The translations under genes and the position numbers were made by a program. Below the pieces are notes generated by a model. The model was not told the DNA's origin and ran no database searches. It was given only the letters and a program-made list of their open reading frames with translations. A DNA stretch of 64,000 bases from Chryseobacterium caseinilyticum. Its GTDB lineage: Bacteria > Bacteroidota > Bacteroidia > Flavobacteriales > Weeksellaceae. Below are positions 26,147-36,006 of this stretch, piece after piece (positions within the stretch are counted from its first letter, which is position 1; each line of letters starts with the position of its first letter). The stretch lies in the NCBI RefSeq assembly GCF_014837145.1, contig NZ_JACYFS010000004.1:186001-250000 (forward strand). Direction: 5' to 3'.

Positions 26147-26506
26147 TTATCTGTAAATCTTGTGTTCCTGTAAAATTTCAGCACCAAAATACCTGATGAC
26201 GCCGTCAGCAATCTGCTCGACTTTTTCTGTATTGTCCTGTGTATAATTACAAAGAAAAACATCAAAAGTAAGCTGCTTAAATTCCGGCCAGGTATGAATG
26301 CAGAGGTGAGACTCTTTCAGACAGACTGCAGAGGTAAAGCTTTGGTTTTCAAAATCATGATTCGTGACACCCACAATTTCCACTTCTTTACTTTCTAAAA
26401 TATTGGTTATATATTCCAGAAACTGCACACTGTCTAATAACAAATCTTCTAACTCTGTTTCCAAAGTTAGAAGAATGTGTAAACCTTTATTTGATAATGG
26501 CTTCAA
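26147..26506 (-). CDS. speD: S-adenosylmethionine decarboxylase proenzyme
   Basis: 119 residues, the size of prokaryotic SpeD. Self-cleavage is expected between Glu65 and Ser66 in KESHLCIHTWPEF, making the pyruvoyl group on Ser66; Cys86 in DVFLCN matches the catalytic Cys. The product, decarboxylated SAM, is the aminopropyl donor for the synthase encoded five genes downstream. Translation must start at TTG 26506: an in-frame TAA lies directly upstream and the protein has no internal Met. A -7 promoter box is 15 nt upstream. Confidence 0.93.
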   Translation of the reverse strand: MKPLSNKGLHILLTLETELEDLLLDSVQFLEYITNILESKEVEIVGVTNHDFENQSFTSAVCLKESHLCIHTWPEFKQLTFDVFLCNYTQDNTEKVEQIADGVIRYFGAEILQEHKIYR

Positions 26507-26521
26507 TTAAATAATTTTTGA

Positions 26522-26529
26522 CAAATATA
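26522..26529 (-). promoter_or_regulatory. -7 promoter element for the speD-led operon
   Basis: TATATTTG on the minus strand, immediately after the ctlX stop codon (26530-26532) and 15 nt before the speD TTG. No clear -33 TTG at standard distance. Confidence 0.45.
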
Positions 26530-27459
26530 TCATTTTTTCGGGAGAAAAACTTCAGCAAGCATACAACGTGCACTTCCTCCTCCATTCACTTCAATGGTAT
26601 TCAAATCTGAATAGATAATTTCACAATATTTTTCAATATTTGAAACCTGAGTTTCATCTAAAGACCTGTAAGCCGTCTGGCTCATCACCAAAAACTTTTC
26701 GCCGTCTTTATTCTGTATCTGAAGCATATTTCCAGCGAACTGCTGCATCTGCGCTTCAGAGATTTCAATGATTTCCTTTCCTGAATTTTTAATGGTTTCA
26801 GCTACGTTATTTCTTTCCGCGTCATCATCGATACAGTCGACACAAATTACCACGAACTTATCTGCCACACACATCATCACGTTAGTATGGTAGATCGGAA
26901 GTCTCTCCTCTCCCACGGTTTGAAACGAATGGAAAACGACAGGCGTAAAATCATATTTTTCACAGAATTCTCTGAACAGATTTTCATCCAATCTTAAAGA
27001 AACCGAACCGTAAGCAATTTTGTTATCATGATCGAAAATCATGCTTCCCGTACCTTCCAGATAGTGACCGTGAATTTCTGATAATGACCAGTCGTCTGTT
27101 TCGGTTACTATAAATCCTTCATTTTTGATGCTTTCGATAATGTCTTCACGACGCTCCACTCTTCTGTTGGCAGCAAACATTGGGTACAAAACTACTTTTC
27201 CATCTTTATGAAAACTCACCCAGTTGTTGGGAAAAATAGAATCCGGCGTGTGCGGCTCAATGGTGTCTTTGATGGTAATGACATTAATACCTTTACTCTC
27301 CAGTTTTCCGACAAAATTTTTAAATTCTGCCAAAGCTTTAGACTGAATATCTGCATCTTTCTGCTCTACCTGAAAGTAGTTGTTCTCTGCCGTTTCTGCG
27401 TTGTAGCCGAATGCTACCGGCTCTATCATTAGTACTGTATCTGTTGTCTGCATTGTCAT
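26530..27459 (-). CDS. ctlX: Citrulline-utilization hydrolase CtlX type (guanidino-modifying superfamily)
   Basis: 309 residues of the arginine deiminase/amidinotransferase superfamily. SIFPNNWVSFH and the GHYLEGTGSM segment hold the substrate-binding Asn, catalytic His and acid; the nucleophile is the Cys in GGGSARCMLAEVF near the C-terminus. CtlX-like proteins act on citrulline or related ureido/guanidino compounds. It overlaps the preceding 446-residue gene by 4 nt (ATGA). Its place directly before speD suggests a link of arginine-derived amines with the polyamine operon, but a separate promoter lies between. Confidence 0.85.
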   Translation of the reverse strand: MTMQTTDTVLMIEPVAFGYNAETAENNYFQVEQKDADIQSKALAEFKNFVGKLESKGINVITIKDTIEPHTPDSIFPNNWVSFHKDGKVVLYPMFAANRRVERREDIIESIKNEGFIVTETDDWSLSEIHGHYLEGTGSMIFDHDNKIAYGSVSLRLDENLFREFCEKYDFTPVVFHSFQTVGEERLPIYHTNVMMCVADKFVVICVDCIDDDAERNNVAETIKNSGKEIIEISEAQMQQFAGNMLQIQNKDGEKFLVMSQTAYRSLDETQVSNIEKYCEIIYSDLNTIEVNGGGSARCMLAEVFLPKK

Positions 27460-28796
27460 TGGTTTTCTGAGGTTGCAAAAATGTTTAAAATGATTGAAAA
27501 ATCTTCCAGATTTTCTGTTAATTTTCGGGAGTAGGTTTTCCCATCTTTTGTTTTAAGTTCTATGATGTAATTTTCTCTGCCAATAAAATTTTTCAAATGT
27601 TTATCAGAATATTGAGGCAAGTCTGAATTTTCGCTAAAATAATCTTCTTTTTTCATCGCAACATCAGTATTTATTTTATTATAAATTATTTCTAATTCAT
27701 TTGTTACAGTATCAAAATCCAAATTGTCTGAAATACGCTGGTTGACTCTTTTTGAAAATAAAATTGATGGAGAGTAAATATGATAAACCGGAAAGTAAAA
27801 ATTTCGCCTTTTTTCAGAGATTGCGCCGCCACACACTCCCATAATCTGTTGTTCAACTCTAAATTTCTTCTTATTTCTAATCAATTTTTGATTTATTAGA
27901 TCATAATATCTCTTTGAGGGAAATTCACTTTTTATTTTTCCGTTTGTGTAAGTCTTCCTGATTTCCCACAGCACAAAGGCATCATTATCAGCAAAGTAGT
28001 AAAAATATTTTTTCTTAATAATATCTTGAGAATTATAAAAATTCTCTTCATACATAGTTCCGCTGTGTTGAACCGTTTTGGTTTCAATCTTTCCGTGTAA
28101 ATAGGTTTCGGTATAAATAGAATCTTCTTTTTTTATGATAAGATCTTTTTCGTTTTCCCTCGAAAAATAGTACCGAAACTCTTTATTATTTGACCGATAC
28201 GTGGAATCTATTGTAAAACCATTTTCATGGATGCTTTTACTTGTTTCTGTACTGTTTGAATATTTTCTGACATATCCTTTTTCAAAAGAATCTTCATAAA
28301 AACTGAGTAAAGAATCTTTCTGATTAAACACATACCGCTTTTTCTTTTGACTACGATCTCCGGTCTTAGTGTTTGTAAGATAGCTATTATAATTAATGCT
28401 TTTCGGATTTTTTACATCAGGGCGAAAATTGGTTATAACAGAAATACCAGGTTCCATCTCATTTATTCGTTCTCTGTCTACAGATTTTATCATTCCATTT
28501 TCGAAATAGGAAATTCTGAAACAATCATCTTTGAATCTTACTTTTTTTAATCTGTTTTGTGAATCGTAACTGAAAAAAGAAACGCCGCTCTCATTAGAAA
28601 CCACAATTTCTTTTTTATCCGCAAAAACTTCAACTCTATTAATGATGTTTCCATCTTTTAATAATAAAGCCGACATAATATTGTGTTGTTTGTAAGCTGA
28701 CATATCGCCGGAAAAGATTTTTTTCCAATCAATGTTTTGAGCTTGACCATTCATACTCAAATACAGGAATGCAAATATGTAATATAGTTTTGTCAA
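27456..28796 (-). CDS. Exported protein of unknown function
   Basis: 446 residues with a signal peptide ending NGQAQ. Family not recognised. Many short beta-strand repeats with charged and aromatic residues (SFFSYDSQNRLKKVRF, YFENGMIKSV, TYLHGKIETKTVQ) resemble the imperfect YD/MORN-like repeats of YwqK-type surface proteins. A unique C-terminal part has CGGAISEKRRNFYFP. It is only 1 nt after the amidinotransferase-family gene and overlaps ctlX by 4 nt, so it is within that operon. Confidence 0.65.
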   Translation of the reverse strand: MTKLYYIFAFLYLSMNGQAQNIDWKKIFSGDMSAYKQHNIMSALLLKDGNIINRVEVFADKKEIVVSNESGVSFFSYDSQNRLKKVRFKDDCFRISYFENGMIKSVDRERINEMEPGISVITNFRPDVKNPKSINYNSYLTNTKTGDRSQKKKRYVFNQKDSLLSFYEDSFEKGYVRKYSNSTETSKSIHENGFTIDSTYRSNNKEFRYYFSRENEKDLIIKKEDSIYTETYLHGKIETKTVQHSGTMYEENFYNSQDIIKKKYFYYFADNDAFVLWEIRKTYTNGKIKSEFPSKRYYDLINQKLIRNKKKFRVEQQIMGVCGGAISEKRRNFYFPVYHIYSPSILFSKRVNQRISDNLDFDTVTNELEIIYNKINTDVAMKKEDYFSENSDLPQYSDKHLKNFIGRENYIIELKTKDGKTYSRKLTENLEDFSIILNIFATSENQ

Positions 28797-28797
28797 T

Positions 28798-29712
28798 TTA
28801 TTCCCGTACCAAAGGCATTGTTGAGCATCTCAACAAACCTCCCATCTTCGAAATTTCTCTGTATGGAATTTCCTCAACAGTTATTCCCCACTCGTTTCTG
28901 AGGTGGTCATTCATTCTTGTAAATGCTTTGTCTGAAACCACAACTTCCGGAGAGATTGAAAAAACGTTAGGTACCATTTCAAACATTTCTTCGTCCGTAA
29001 CATGGAAGCAGTTTTCTTCCCCGAAAATATCGATGATTAAATTGTAATCGCTTTCGTCTACAAAACCGTTTTTGTAAATAATGCATTTGTCTTTGCCAAT
29101 CGGGTTAAAAGTGCAGTCCAAATGCAGAATTCCCTTGTAAGGCTCTCTGTCGTTTTTCTTCAGTTCAAGATCGATAATTCTCTTCTTTGGAAAGTACTCT
29201 TTCAGAATTTCGATAGCGTACTCATTGGTTCGGGCAGTTTTATAGCTTCTATAGTCTTCACTGAAACATGTTCCGATGAAAAGGAAATCGTTCCATACAA
29301 TCACGTCGCCCCCTTCAATATGAGCAGTTTCCGGAAGGTTGATGATTTTTCTCCAGGCTACTTCTTCAAAAACTGTTTTGTAGGCCTCCTGCTCATCTGC
29401 TCTGTCGGCGATGACGTTGGAAATAATCATTTTATCATCAATCACAAAAGCTACATCTCTGGCAAAAACCTGGTTGTAATCGTCAATAATATCGGGACGG
29501 AACACCTGCACATCATATTTCTTGAGAACGGCTTCAAAAGCATTCATTTCTTTGATGATGTCTTCCTCAATTGGGTAAATGTTGAGCTCTATCGTGTGGT
29601 AAGATTTGGCATCGTAGCTTTCTTCCAAAGTTGGAACTCCGCCCATAGATTTGGGTTGTCCTAAAACCACGGACCTCAGCCTTCCGGTTTCGTTTTTAAT
29701 ATTTAATTCCAT
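28798..29712 (-). CDS. Amidinotransferase / arginine-deiminase-superfamily hydrolase
   Basis: 304 residues. The superfamily pieces are FARDVAFVID near the first third, HIEGGDV (catalytic acid), GILHLDCTFNPIG (catalytic His) and MGGLLRCSTMPL with nucleophile Cys at the C-terminus. Arginine deiminases, dimethylargininases and amidinotransferases share this layout; I cannot choose among them. The ATG at 29712 (MELNIKNETG) is favoured over an in-frame GTG 15 codons upstream. It is the first gene of an operon with the 446-residue protein and ctlX. Confidence 0.8.
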   Translation of the reverse strand: MELNIKNETGRLRSVVLGQPKSMGGVPTLEESYDAKSYHTIELNIYPIEEDIIKEMNAFEAVLKKYDVQVFRPDIIDDYNQVFARDVAFVIDDKMIISNVIADRADEQEAYKTVFEEVAWRKIINLPETAHIEGGDVIVWNDFLFIGTCFSEDYRSYKTARTNEYAIEILKEYFPKKRIIDLELKKNDREPYKGILHLDCTFNPIGKDKCIIYKNGFVDESDYNLIIDIFGEENCFHVTDEEMFEMVPNVFSISPEVVVSDKAFTRMNDHLRNEWGITVEEIPYREISKMGGLLRCSTMPLVRE

Positions 29713-29770
29713 AAAAAGTACTTCTGATGTACATGCTTTAAACAAAGCATTTTTCACATAGCGTTTGCCA

Positions 29771-29778
29771 CAAATATA
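29771..29778 (-). promoter_or_regulatory. -7 promoter element for the amidinotransferase-led operon
   Basis: TATATTTG on the minus strand, 58 nt before the chosen ATG. No standard -33 TTG is visible. Confidence 0.4.
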
Positions 29779-29957
29779 AACAAACGGCTGTGATGTAGAA
29801 AGGTTTTTATTTCAGACACTTTACCGACTTTCTCAATAGTTTTGAGTATCTCATATTCTTCAATAAAAACATCTTGAAAATCAATATTTAGCAGATGAAA
29901 ATTATGAAAAAGAGACCTTCTTTAAAGCACAATATCTCTGTTAAATTTTAAATCAGT

Positions 29958-30944
29958 TTACTTTTGACTGTTTCTAATGTATTCTGAAGGTGTGCTCCCA
30001 GTCTGTTCTTTAAAAATCCTGTTGAATGTAGATTGCTGAGAAAAACCCGCATTGGTGTAGATATGTTCTATGGTAAATTTTTGATGCGTATCATTTTTTA
30101 AATCTTCCAGAACCTGCCTGATGCGATATTCATTAACCAATTGATTAAATTTTTTGTCTCCAATCTGGTTGAGCGATCTTGAAACGTAAGTATTGTTGGA
30201 ATCTACCAAATCTGCCAGTTTTCTGATATTAAATTCTGCATCCTGAAAAGGTTTATCTACTTCAAAGCAATTGATAATTCTGTCATACAGAATCTGATAT
30301 TTATCTGAAGTAGTTTCATCTGCCTCTTCGGTATTCAATGATTTATCTTCTTCAATAGTATCTTCGATATCCTGGACTAACTCGCCTTTAAGAACAATTC
30401 TCAAAAATTCATTCTTATAATACAGTCCAAAAAACGAGAAGTAGATGGCAATAACAAGTGTAAGATATTCCTGGATTTTTAATATGAAGGGATTGTAATC
30501 ATAGAAATCTTTTTTTAGTGCAAAATTGAAATGTGTAGCTATTTCTGTAATAAAAAACGACAGTACAAGTAGCACAACTGTAAATACAACCGATAGCCGC
30601 ATTGAGAAAAGAATTTGTGTAATGATGATAATAGGAACGAAGAGGAAAAATATTGCTCTTGAAATATTAGAAAGCAATAAGCACATATATATAATGAATA
30701 TCGCCAGGGCAAACACAATAATTCTAAAAATAATAAAAAAGTCAAATTTGGTTTTAGAGATTATAAAACCTGTATAGGTAGTTAGAAAAAAAGCAAATAA
30801 TAAAGCGCCTTTCGCAACAATAACTACATCTGAAGTGAATAGACTTAAAAGTAAATAAAAAGCAAATACAGCCGCGACTGAATAAAAGAAAATTTTGCCG
30901 AATTCTTTTTTCTTAGAATCCAGTTCATCATTTGTGTTGAACAT
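29958..30944 (-). CDS. Membrane-tethered AraC-family transcriptional regulator
   Basis: 328 residues. About six hydrophobic helices fill the first 180, then an acidic linker (DIEDTIEEDKSLNTEEADE), then a C-terminal AraC-type double HTH (KLADLVDSNNTYVSRSLNQ to YTNAGFSQQSTFNRIFKEQTGSTPSEYI). Proteins of this layout are common in flavobacteria; ligand and targets are unknown. The DNA-binding part is on the cytoplasmic side. The ATG at 30944 is preferred over a TTG nine codons upstream. It is divergent from the exported-protein genes at 31.3-36.5 kb, which are candidates for its regulon. Confidence 0.88.
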   Translation of the reverse strand: MFNTNDELDSKKKEFGKIFFYSVAAVFAFYLLLSLFTSDVVIVAKGALLFAFFLTTYTGFIISKTKFDFFIIFRIIVFALAIFIIYMCLLLSNISRAIFFLFVPIIIITQILFSMRLSVVFTVVLLVLSFFITEIATHFNFALKKDFYDYNPFILKIQEYLTLVIAIYFSFFGLYYKNEFLRIVLKGELVQDIEDTIEEDKSLNTEEADETTSDKYQILYDRIINCFEVDKPFQDAEFNIRKLADLVDSNNTYVSRSLNQIGDKKFNQLVNEYRIRQVLEDLKNDTHQKFTIEHIYTNAGFSQQSTFNRIFKEQTGSTPSEYIRNSQK

Positions 30945-31316
30945 TTTTAGTGTGTTTTTTTGAGGGTGCAAAATAAATGATTTCTAGTTAGAAATCAAAA
31001 ACTTGTGACTAAAAATATTATGATAAGTTCTGTAACAGTTGAAAATATTCAAGCCAAATCAAGTTTTTTCTTAAAATAAAACATTGAGAATAGATGTGTG
31101 ATAAGTTATTTTAAATAAAAATAAGTTAATTCATAAAACAACAATCTGTAAAACACTGAAAATCAAAGTAAAAAATAATAATACTATGCAATTAACAGAT
31201 TGACTAACAAGTCTGAAGAATTTTATCCTAAAAAACACAAGATTTGTAACCGAAAACACACAGCATAAATTTAAAAGCAATACTTAAACGAGCTAAGTAT
31301 TTTGAAAAGATGTAAA
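30945..31316. other. Divergent intergenic region
   Basis: 372 nt, very AT-rich, between the AraC regulator and the exported-protein gene. TATTTTG (near 31299-31305) lies upstream of the plus-strand gene, and a TATTTTG-like box (near 30966-30972) upstream of the regulator. No further structure recognised. Confidence 0.45.
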
Positions 31317-31919
31317 ATGATGATTACAATACAAAATCCAAAATTATTCGGAATATTATTTCGGGCAATGGGCAGAAAAAAAATCTGTCTGGTATTTTTG
31401 TTATGTCATATTTTCTGTATTGCATCCGCAAATTTTCCTGAATCTAAAACGATACCATCTGAGAACGATTCTTTATCTACTTCAATCCGATTTTCAGTAA
31501 TTGGAGAAATAAAAGTACAGGGAGGTGCCACAATTGTGGGAATTGACAAATCCTCTGCATCAGATTCTCAAAAAAATACTCCAAAAAAGAAATTTGTTTT
31601 AAAGGGAAAAATAAAAGCTTTAAAATCTAAAACTCCCGTTAGAATTCAAATTGACATTGCAAAAAGCAGTAAGGTAAAATTAGTTCCTTCTACTACTTCG
31701 GGAGTTTCTTTCTCGAACAGCGCACAGAATAACCGCGCAATTGCACAGGTGGACTTTGGTAAATTATTTTTGCTAAAAACAGAAAAAGCCATTAGCAATT
31801 CACTTTTCAGTTTAGGAAGAGAATTGGAAACCGGAAGTTTTTCCGATCAAGTAAGACACAGTTCTTTCAGGCTCACTTTCTGTACCCGACCGCCACCTTT
31901 TCTATCCAATTCAATTTAA
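31317..31919 (+). CDS. Exported protein of unknown function
   Basis: 200 residues from the ATG at 31317 (an upstream TTG is ignored). A hydrophobic segment KICLVFLLCHIFCIASANF near 22-40 acts as signal peptide. The mature part has SVIGEIKVQGGATIVGI and a Lys/Ser-rich middle, ending FCTRPPPFLSNSI. No family recognised. It precedes the 1292-residue surface protein by 140 nt on the same strand. Confidence 0.6.
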   Translation: MMITIQNPKLFGILFRAMGRKKICLVFLLCHIFCIASANFPESKTIPSENDSLSTSIRFSVIGEIKVQGGATIVGIDKSSASDSQKNTPKKKFVLKGKIKALKSKTPVRIQIDIAKSSKVKLVPSTTSGVSFSNSAQNNRAIAQVDFGKLFLLKTEKAISNSLFSLGRELETGSFSDQVRHSSFRLTFCTRPPPFLSNSI

Positions 31920-32059
31920 AATTACTTAAAGATAACTGTATTTCTATGATTTAAAAAATCAAGAATTAGATTATCACATTGCTCAAAATTTCAATAAGAA
32001 TTCACATTATTTTTTTAAAAAAAATTTAATGATGAATTGACGAATACTTTTATATAAAC

Positions 32060-35000
32060 ATGATGAAAAAAAACAGCACAGTAAAAAATCTCGCAAAATG
32101 GTGCTTCTTTTTAGCTCTTTTTGTATTTGCTCATAACAAAAGTTATGCGCAATGTACAACGCCAGGCGTAAGACCTGATGATAATTTTCAGGTCGAAACC
32201 TGGAATCCGACCTGCAACGGTGGTTCAGACGGATACCTTAATATCACTAATATTAAAAGCAGTTCTGCATCGGCTCCCAATGCAAACAGACCGTATTCAA
32301 TAAGAATTTTAACGGGTGTTGGTGGAGGCATTCATCCCAGTTATCCTACTCCATATCCTATTGGGAACAATACTTCTTTTGTAGTTCCCAATTTATCAGC
32401 GGGTACATTTGCAGTAGATATAATTGATGCATGTGGGAACACCAGTGCGGATAAGGCAATTAATATGGGACAGCCAACAAACCCTGAATTTTATATTGAT
32501 TACACAACGGCCATCAGAAGAACAACCTCTTCCGGTGGAACTTGCGGAGATACATTTGTAATTAAAACTCAATTCTGGAGATTTGAGACAGGGCAAACGC
32601 TCAGCGTGACATTTAAAAATAGTGCTAACCAAATTTATACACCAGCCAATAATACGCTCACAATACCGAGAGCCGCAGCAAACCCTATGTACATCGGAAA
32701 TATTATTTCGGAAGTGCCGGTAGCTTTCTTCTTAGGTGGTTCGATTACGGCTCAGTTAAACAGTAACCAGTGTAACAGACCTGCAAGTACTAAAACGTTA
32801 GCACTTCCGCCTAACTTTCAAGTGCCTACTAATAATAATTTTGCAAACGTACAATCTACAGTCAATACCTGTTTGAGTGGCTACAGTTTTATTCGAACAT
32901 TAAACTATGGTACTGCGCCTATAACGATTACAGCGACCGAAGTGAATAATCCTTCAGCAACGGCTTTAGATATCGATGGAAATCCTTTGACCTTTACCTA
33001 TCCGCCAAATTATGTTTGGCAGGAATCCATTCAGATTTTCTCCGGAATGAAATATGATGTACAGTATAAAATTACCTATACTGATGCCTGCGGACAGGTA
33101 ATAACAGAAAATATGATGCACTCTGCACCTGCCAATTCCACTGCAAGTCATACTACCTGTGCCGGACCGACCTCATATTCACCATTTGTAGATGATGCAG
33201 GACAGTTAAATGTTTCATTACAGAGTAATCTTGCCAGATCTTTCCCCATAAAATTTACAATTACTGCGGGACCTGCAAGCTGGACGTCTACTTTGGGAGA
33301 TACTACAGTTACGGCTCCACTTACATACCCTCAGGTTTATACATATAACTCCACGTCCTCTTCAAACATTTTCCAATTGGGAACCAATATTATTGTCGGA
33401 AGTCCCGCGAGTGATGATAATGTAACAAGACCAAAACAATTCGCACCGGGAACTTACACGATTAAGTATGAAGACGCCTGCGGAAGAACCAATACTTTTA
33501 CTGCAACAATTAATTCTACAACATCTTGTATCAGAAACAGTACAACAAGCCACACCATCAGCTATTGTGCTTACACCAACGGAAATGTAGATCTGACTCA
33601 CAAAATATCTCCTGAGGACAGAGACACAAGGTCATTGTATAGAATAAACGCGAATGGTACAGAAACCTTGGTTCAAACCTTAAATCACTCTGGTTCTATT
33701 AAATTTACGAATGTTCCTCCGGGAACATACAAAGTACGTTTTGGAGGCGTGAACGGTGCTAAAGTAAATTATCCGGGTATCGGCGGCATCAATGGAATCC
33801 CGAGAATTGCGGGTACAGACTACATTTATGAAGAAACGATTGTCGTAGCACCCTTATCAGCGCTTACTTTTGGAAGTCTGATATCTTGTAATGGAAATAT
33901 CACTGGAGTTGCCGCAGGTGGTCAGGCACCATACACTTACACTTTATATGATTCATCTTTATCAACAATTGTAAGACCTGCCCAGGCGACTGGTATCTTT
34001 AATGGCCTACCCGTGGGAACTACCTACCAGGTACAGGTTACTGATGCATGTGGAAGAACTTTCAACCAATCAATCGTAGTTGTGAATACTTTAGCTACAC
34101 CTCAAATTGGAACTGTTACACAAGCGAACTGTAGTACATCAAACAGTGTTCAAATCACAAATCTACCAAATGGAAACTGGACTTTGGTCGACAATTTTGA
34201 CAATTCTGAAACCAATGGTATGACTTCAAATGTTGTCTTAACCAACCTTCCAACAGGAACTCATAGTTTTTTTGTAAAAAATACTGCTGGATGTTCATCT
34301 TCATCTTCAACATCTGTAACATTAAATCCACCTACAACAGTCGCAAATTTGGTTATTACCAATCCATCGGCTGTATGTAATCCCGCTACGGTTGATCTCA
34401 CAGCGTCTACAATTACAGCAGGAAGTGATGCAGGTCTTACGTACACTTACTTCACAGATCCTGCAGCGACAAATTCACTATCCAATCCAAATGCTGTTGC
34501 TACCTCCGGAACTTATTATATTAAAGGACAAAGCGGAGCTTGTAGTGCTATAAAACCAGTTGTGGTAACAGTAAACTCTTGTACTCCTCTAATATGTACA
34601 TCCGAATCTTCAATGCTTAATTCAGCTTCTGTAACTGCAACTGCCAGCTCAGGAACAGGTGCTCAACATGTGATCGATAATGATTTGACAGCTGCAAACT
34701 ACTGGCAAACGAGTGGTGCTGATAATCACATTACTATTGACTACGGTCAAAATTATGTATTAAACGGATTTACCTACTACCCTACAACGAATGGAAATAC
34801 AGTTTTAGACTATATTATACAGACAAGTACGGATAATGTAACTTTCACCACTGTTAATTCCGGCGTTTTTCCAAACTATAATACTACAACGCACAGACAG
34901 GACAAAGGAACTCCGACAACTGTGAGGTTTACAAATCCTGTAAATGCACGTTATTTCAGAATGATTGTGGCAGGAAACGGAAAAAGAGTTGCAGAGATCA

Positions 35001-35938
35001 CCCCTATTGTTTGTGGCACCACTCCGCTAAATATGACTTGCGCAGACGTTAACAAGGTGAGCAGTGGTACAGATGCAGCTGGTTCTGGAAAAAAGCTGGT
35101 AAGAAATCTGGATAATAATTGGACGGTCACGCACTTTGCAGGCGGTACAGGATCACCATCTACAAGTACCTACAACTATAACAGCATCACCAATGCATTA
35201 TTTTATCCAGCGATTGTTGTTGGTAAAGCAATCAATACACCTCCGTTTGTATGGGCAACAAGTCCTTTCGGGAATTCTGAATGGATTTCGGCTACACAAA
35301 ACGGCCAAGACATCAACAGTCAGGGGCTAATTACAGGTGCAGACAACACGCTTCCAAATACTTACTTTTTTAAGTACAAATTTAACATCTCCGACCCACT
35401 TCTTGCAGCTTCATTAAAGTTAAGACTTGATTATTATGTAGATAACCAGATTGTAAGAGTATATGTGAATGGCGTAAATCAAAACATCAACTCTACAGAT
35501 GTTCAGGGACATGCTGATGGTCACCAGAAGTCAACCTTACTGGACAGTGATTTCCACGTGGGAACAAATGAACTGATTGTGCAAATCTTCTCAACTCCAG
35601 GCTTTGCAGGCTTGCTTGTACAGGGAATTCCTTCATGCTATTGCCTGAAAGACCCAACGACAACTGGTACAGGCACCGATACAAAACATGGAATTACCCT
35701 TTTAAAAAGAGCCGGAGCAAACGATACAGACAACTGGCCGATGGTTAGAAAATCTGCTCATACAGTTTTAGAATCGAACACAAAAGGATTTGTGCCAACG
35801 AGAATAACGACAGCAAATCTATCCAACATTACAACTCCTGTGGAGGGTATGATGGTTTTTGACACAACGGCAAAATGTCTGAAAATCTATGATGGAACTT
35901 CGTGGAAATGCTTTACAACACCTACATGTCCACAATAA
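32060..35938 (+). CDS. Large secreted surface protein with F5/8C domain and C-terminal tail module
   Basis: 1292 residues with a signal peptide ending SYAQ. About 30-840 are Thr/Ser/Asn-rich beta-sandwich-like repeats (several with DACG turns: IIDACGN, YTDACGQ, YEDACGR, VTDACGR). A galactose-binding-like F5/8C domain follows at about 845-985 ([13 protein letters not shown] to NARYFRMIV). The stretch 990-1210 resembles a further carbohydrate-binding beta domain, and the end ([27 protein letters not shown]) forms a tail module shared with the next gene. No standard T9SS type A tail is evident. Probably an adhesin or matrix protein. Confidence 0.72.
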   Translation: MMKKNSTVKNLAKWCFFLALFVFAHNKSYAQCTTPGVRPDDNFQVETWNPTCNGGSDGYLNITNIKSSSASAPNANRPYSIRILTGVGGGIHPSYPTPYPIGNNTSFVVPNLSAGTFAVDIIDACGNTSADKAINMGQPTNPEFYIDYTTAIRRTTSSGGTCGDTFVIKTQFWRFETGQTLSVTFKNSANQIYTPANNTLTIPRAAANPMYIGNIISEVPVAFFLGGSITAQLNSNQCNRPASTKTLALPPNFQVPTNNNFANVQSTVNTCLSGYSFIRTLNYGTAPITITATEVNNPSATALDIDGNPLTFTYPPNYVWQESIQIFSGMKYDVQYKITYTDACGQVITENMMHSAPANSTASHTTCAGPTSYSPFVDDAGQLNVSLQSNLARSFPIKFTITAGPASWTSTLGDTTVTAPLTYPQVYTYNSTSSSNIFQLGTNIIVGSPASDDNVTRPKQFAPGTYTIKYEDACGRTNTFTATINSTTSCIRNSTTSHTISYCAYTNGNVDLTHKISPEDRDTRSLYRINANGTETLVQTLNHSGSIKFTNVPPGTYKVRFGGVNGAKVNYPGIGGINGIPRIAGTDYIYEETIVVAPLSALTFGSLISCNGNITGVAAGGQAPYTYTLYDSSLSTIVRPAQATGIFNGLPVGTTYQVQVTDACGRTFNQSIVVVNTLATPQIGTVTQANCSTSNSVQITNLPNGNWTLVDNFDNSETNGMTSNVVLTNLPTGTHSFFVKNTAGCSSSSSTSVTLNPPTTVANLVITNPSAVCNPATVDLTASTITAGSDAGLTYTYFTDPAATNSLSNPNAVATSGTYYIKGQSGACSAIKPVVVTVNSCTPLICTSESSMLNSASVTATASSGTGAQHVIDNDLTAANYWQTSGADNHITIDYGQNYVLNGFTYYPTTNGNTVLDYIIQTSTDNVTFTTVNSGVFPNYNTTTHRQDKGTPTTVRFTNPVNARYFRMIVAGNGKRVAEITPIVCGTTPLNMTCADVNKVSSGTDAAGSGKKLVRNLDNNWTVTHFAGGTGSPSTSTYNYNSITNALFYPAIVVGKAINTPPFVWATSPFGNSEWISATQNGQDINSQGLITGADNTLPNTYFFKYKFNISDPLLAASLKLRLDYYVDNQIVRVYVNGVNQNINSTDVQGHADGHQKSTLLDSDFHVGTNELIVQIFSTPGFAGLLVQGIPSCYCLKDPTTTGTGTDTKHGITLLKRAGANDTDNWPMVRKSAHTVLESNTKGFVPTRITTANLSNITTPVEGMMVFDTTAKCLKIYDGTSWKCFTTPTCPQ

Positions 35939-36006
35939 AATTTAAAAAACTTGCGGTCACGGAGACCTTTCAGGTTGATAAAGTTTAATTACAATTGAAA
36001 TTTAAA

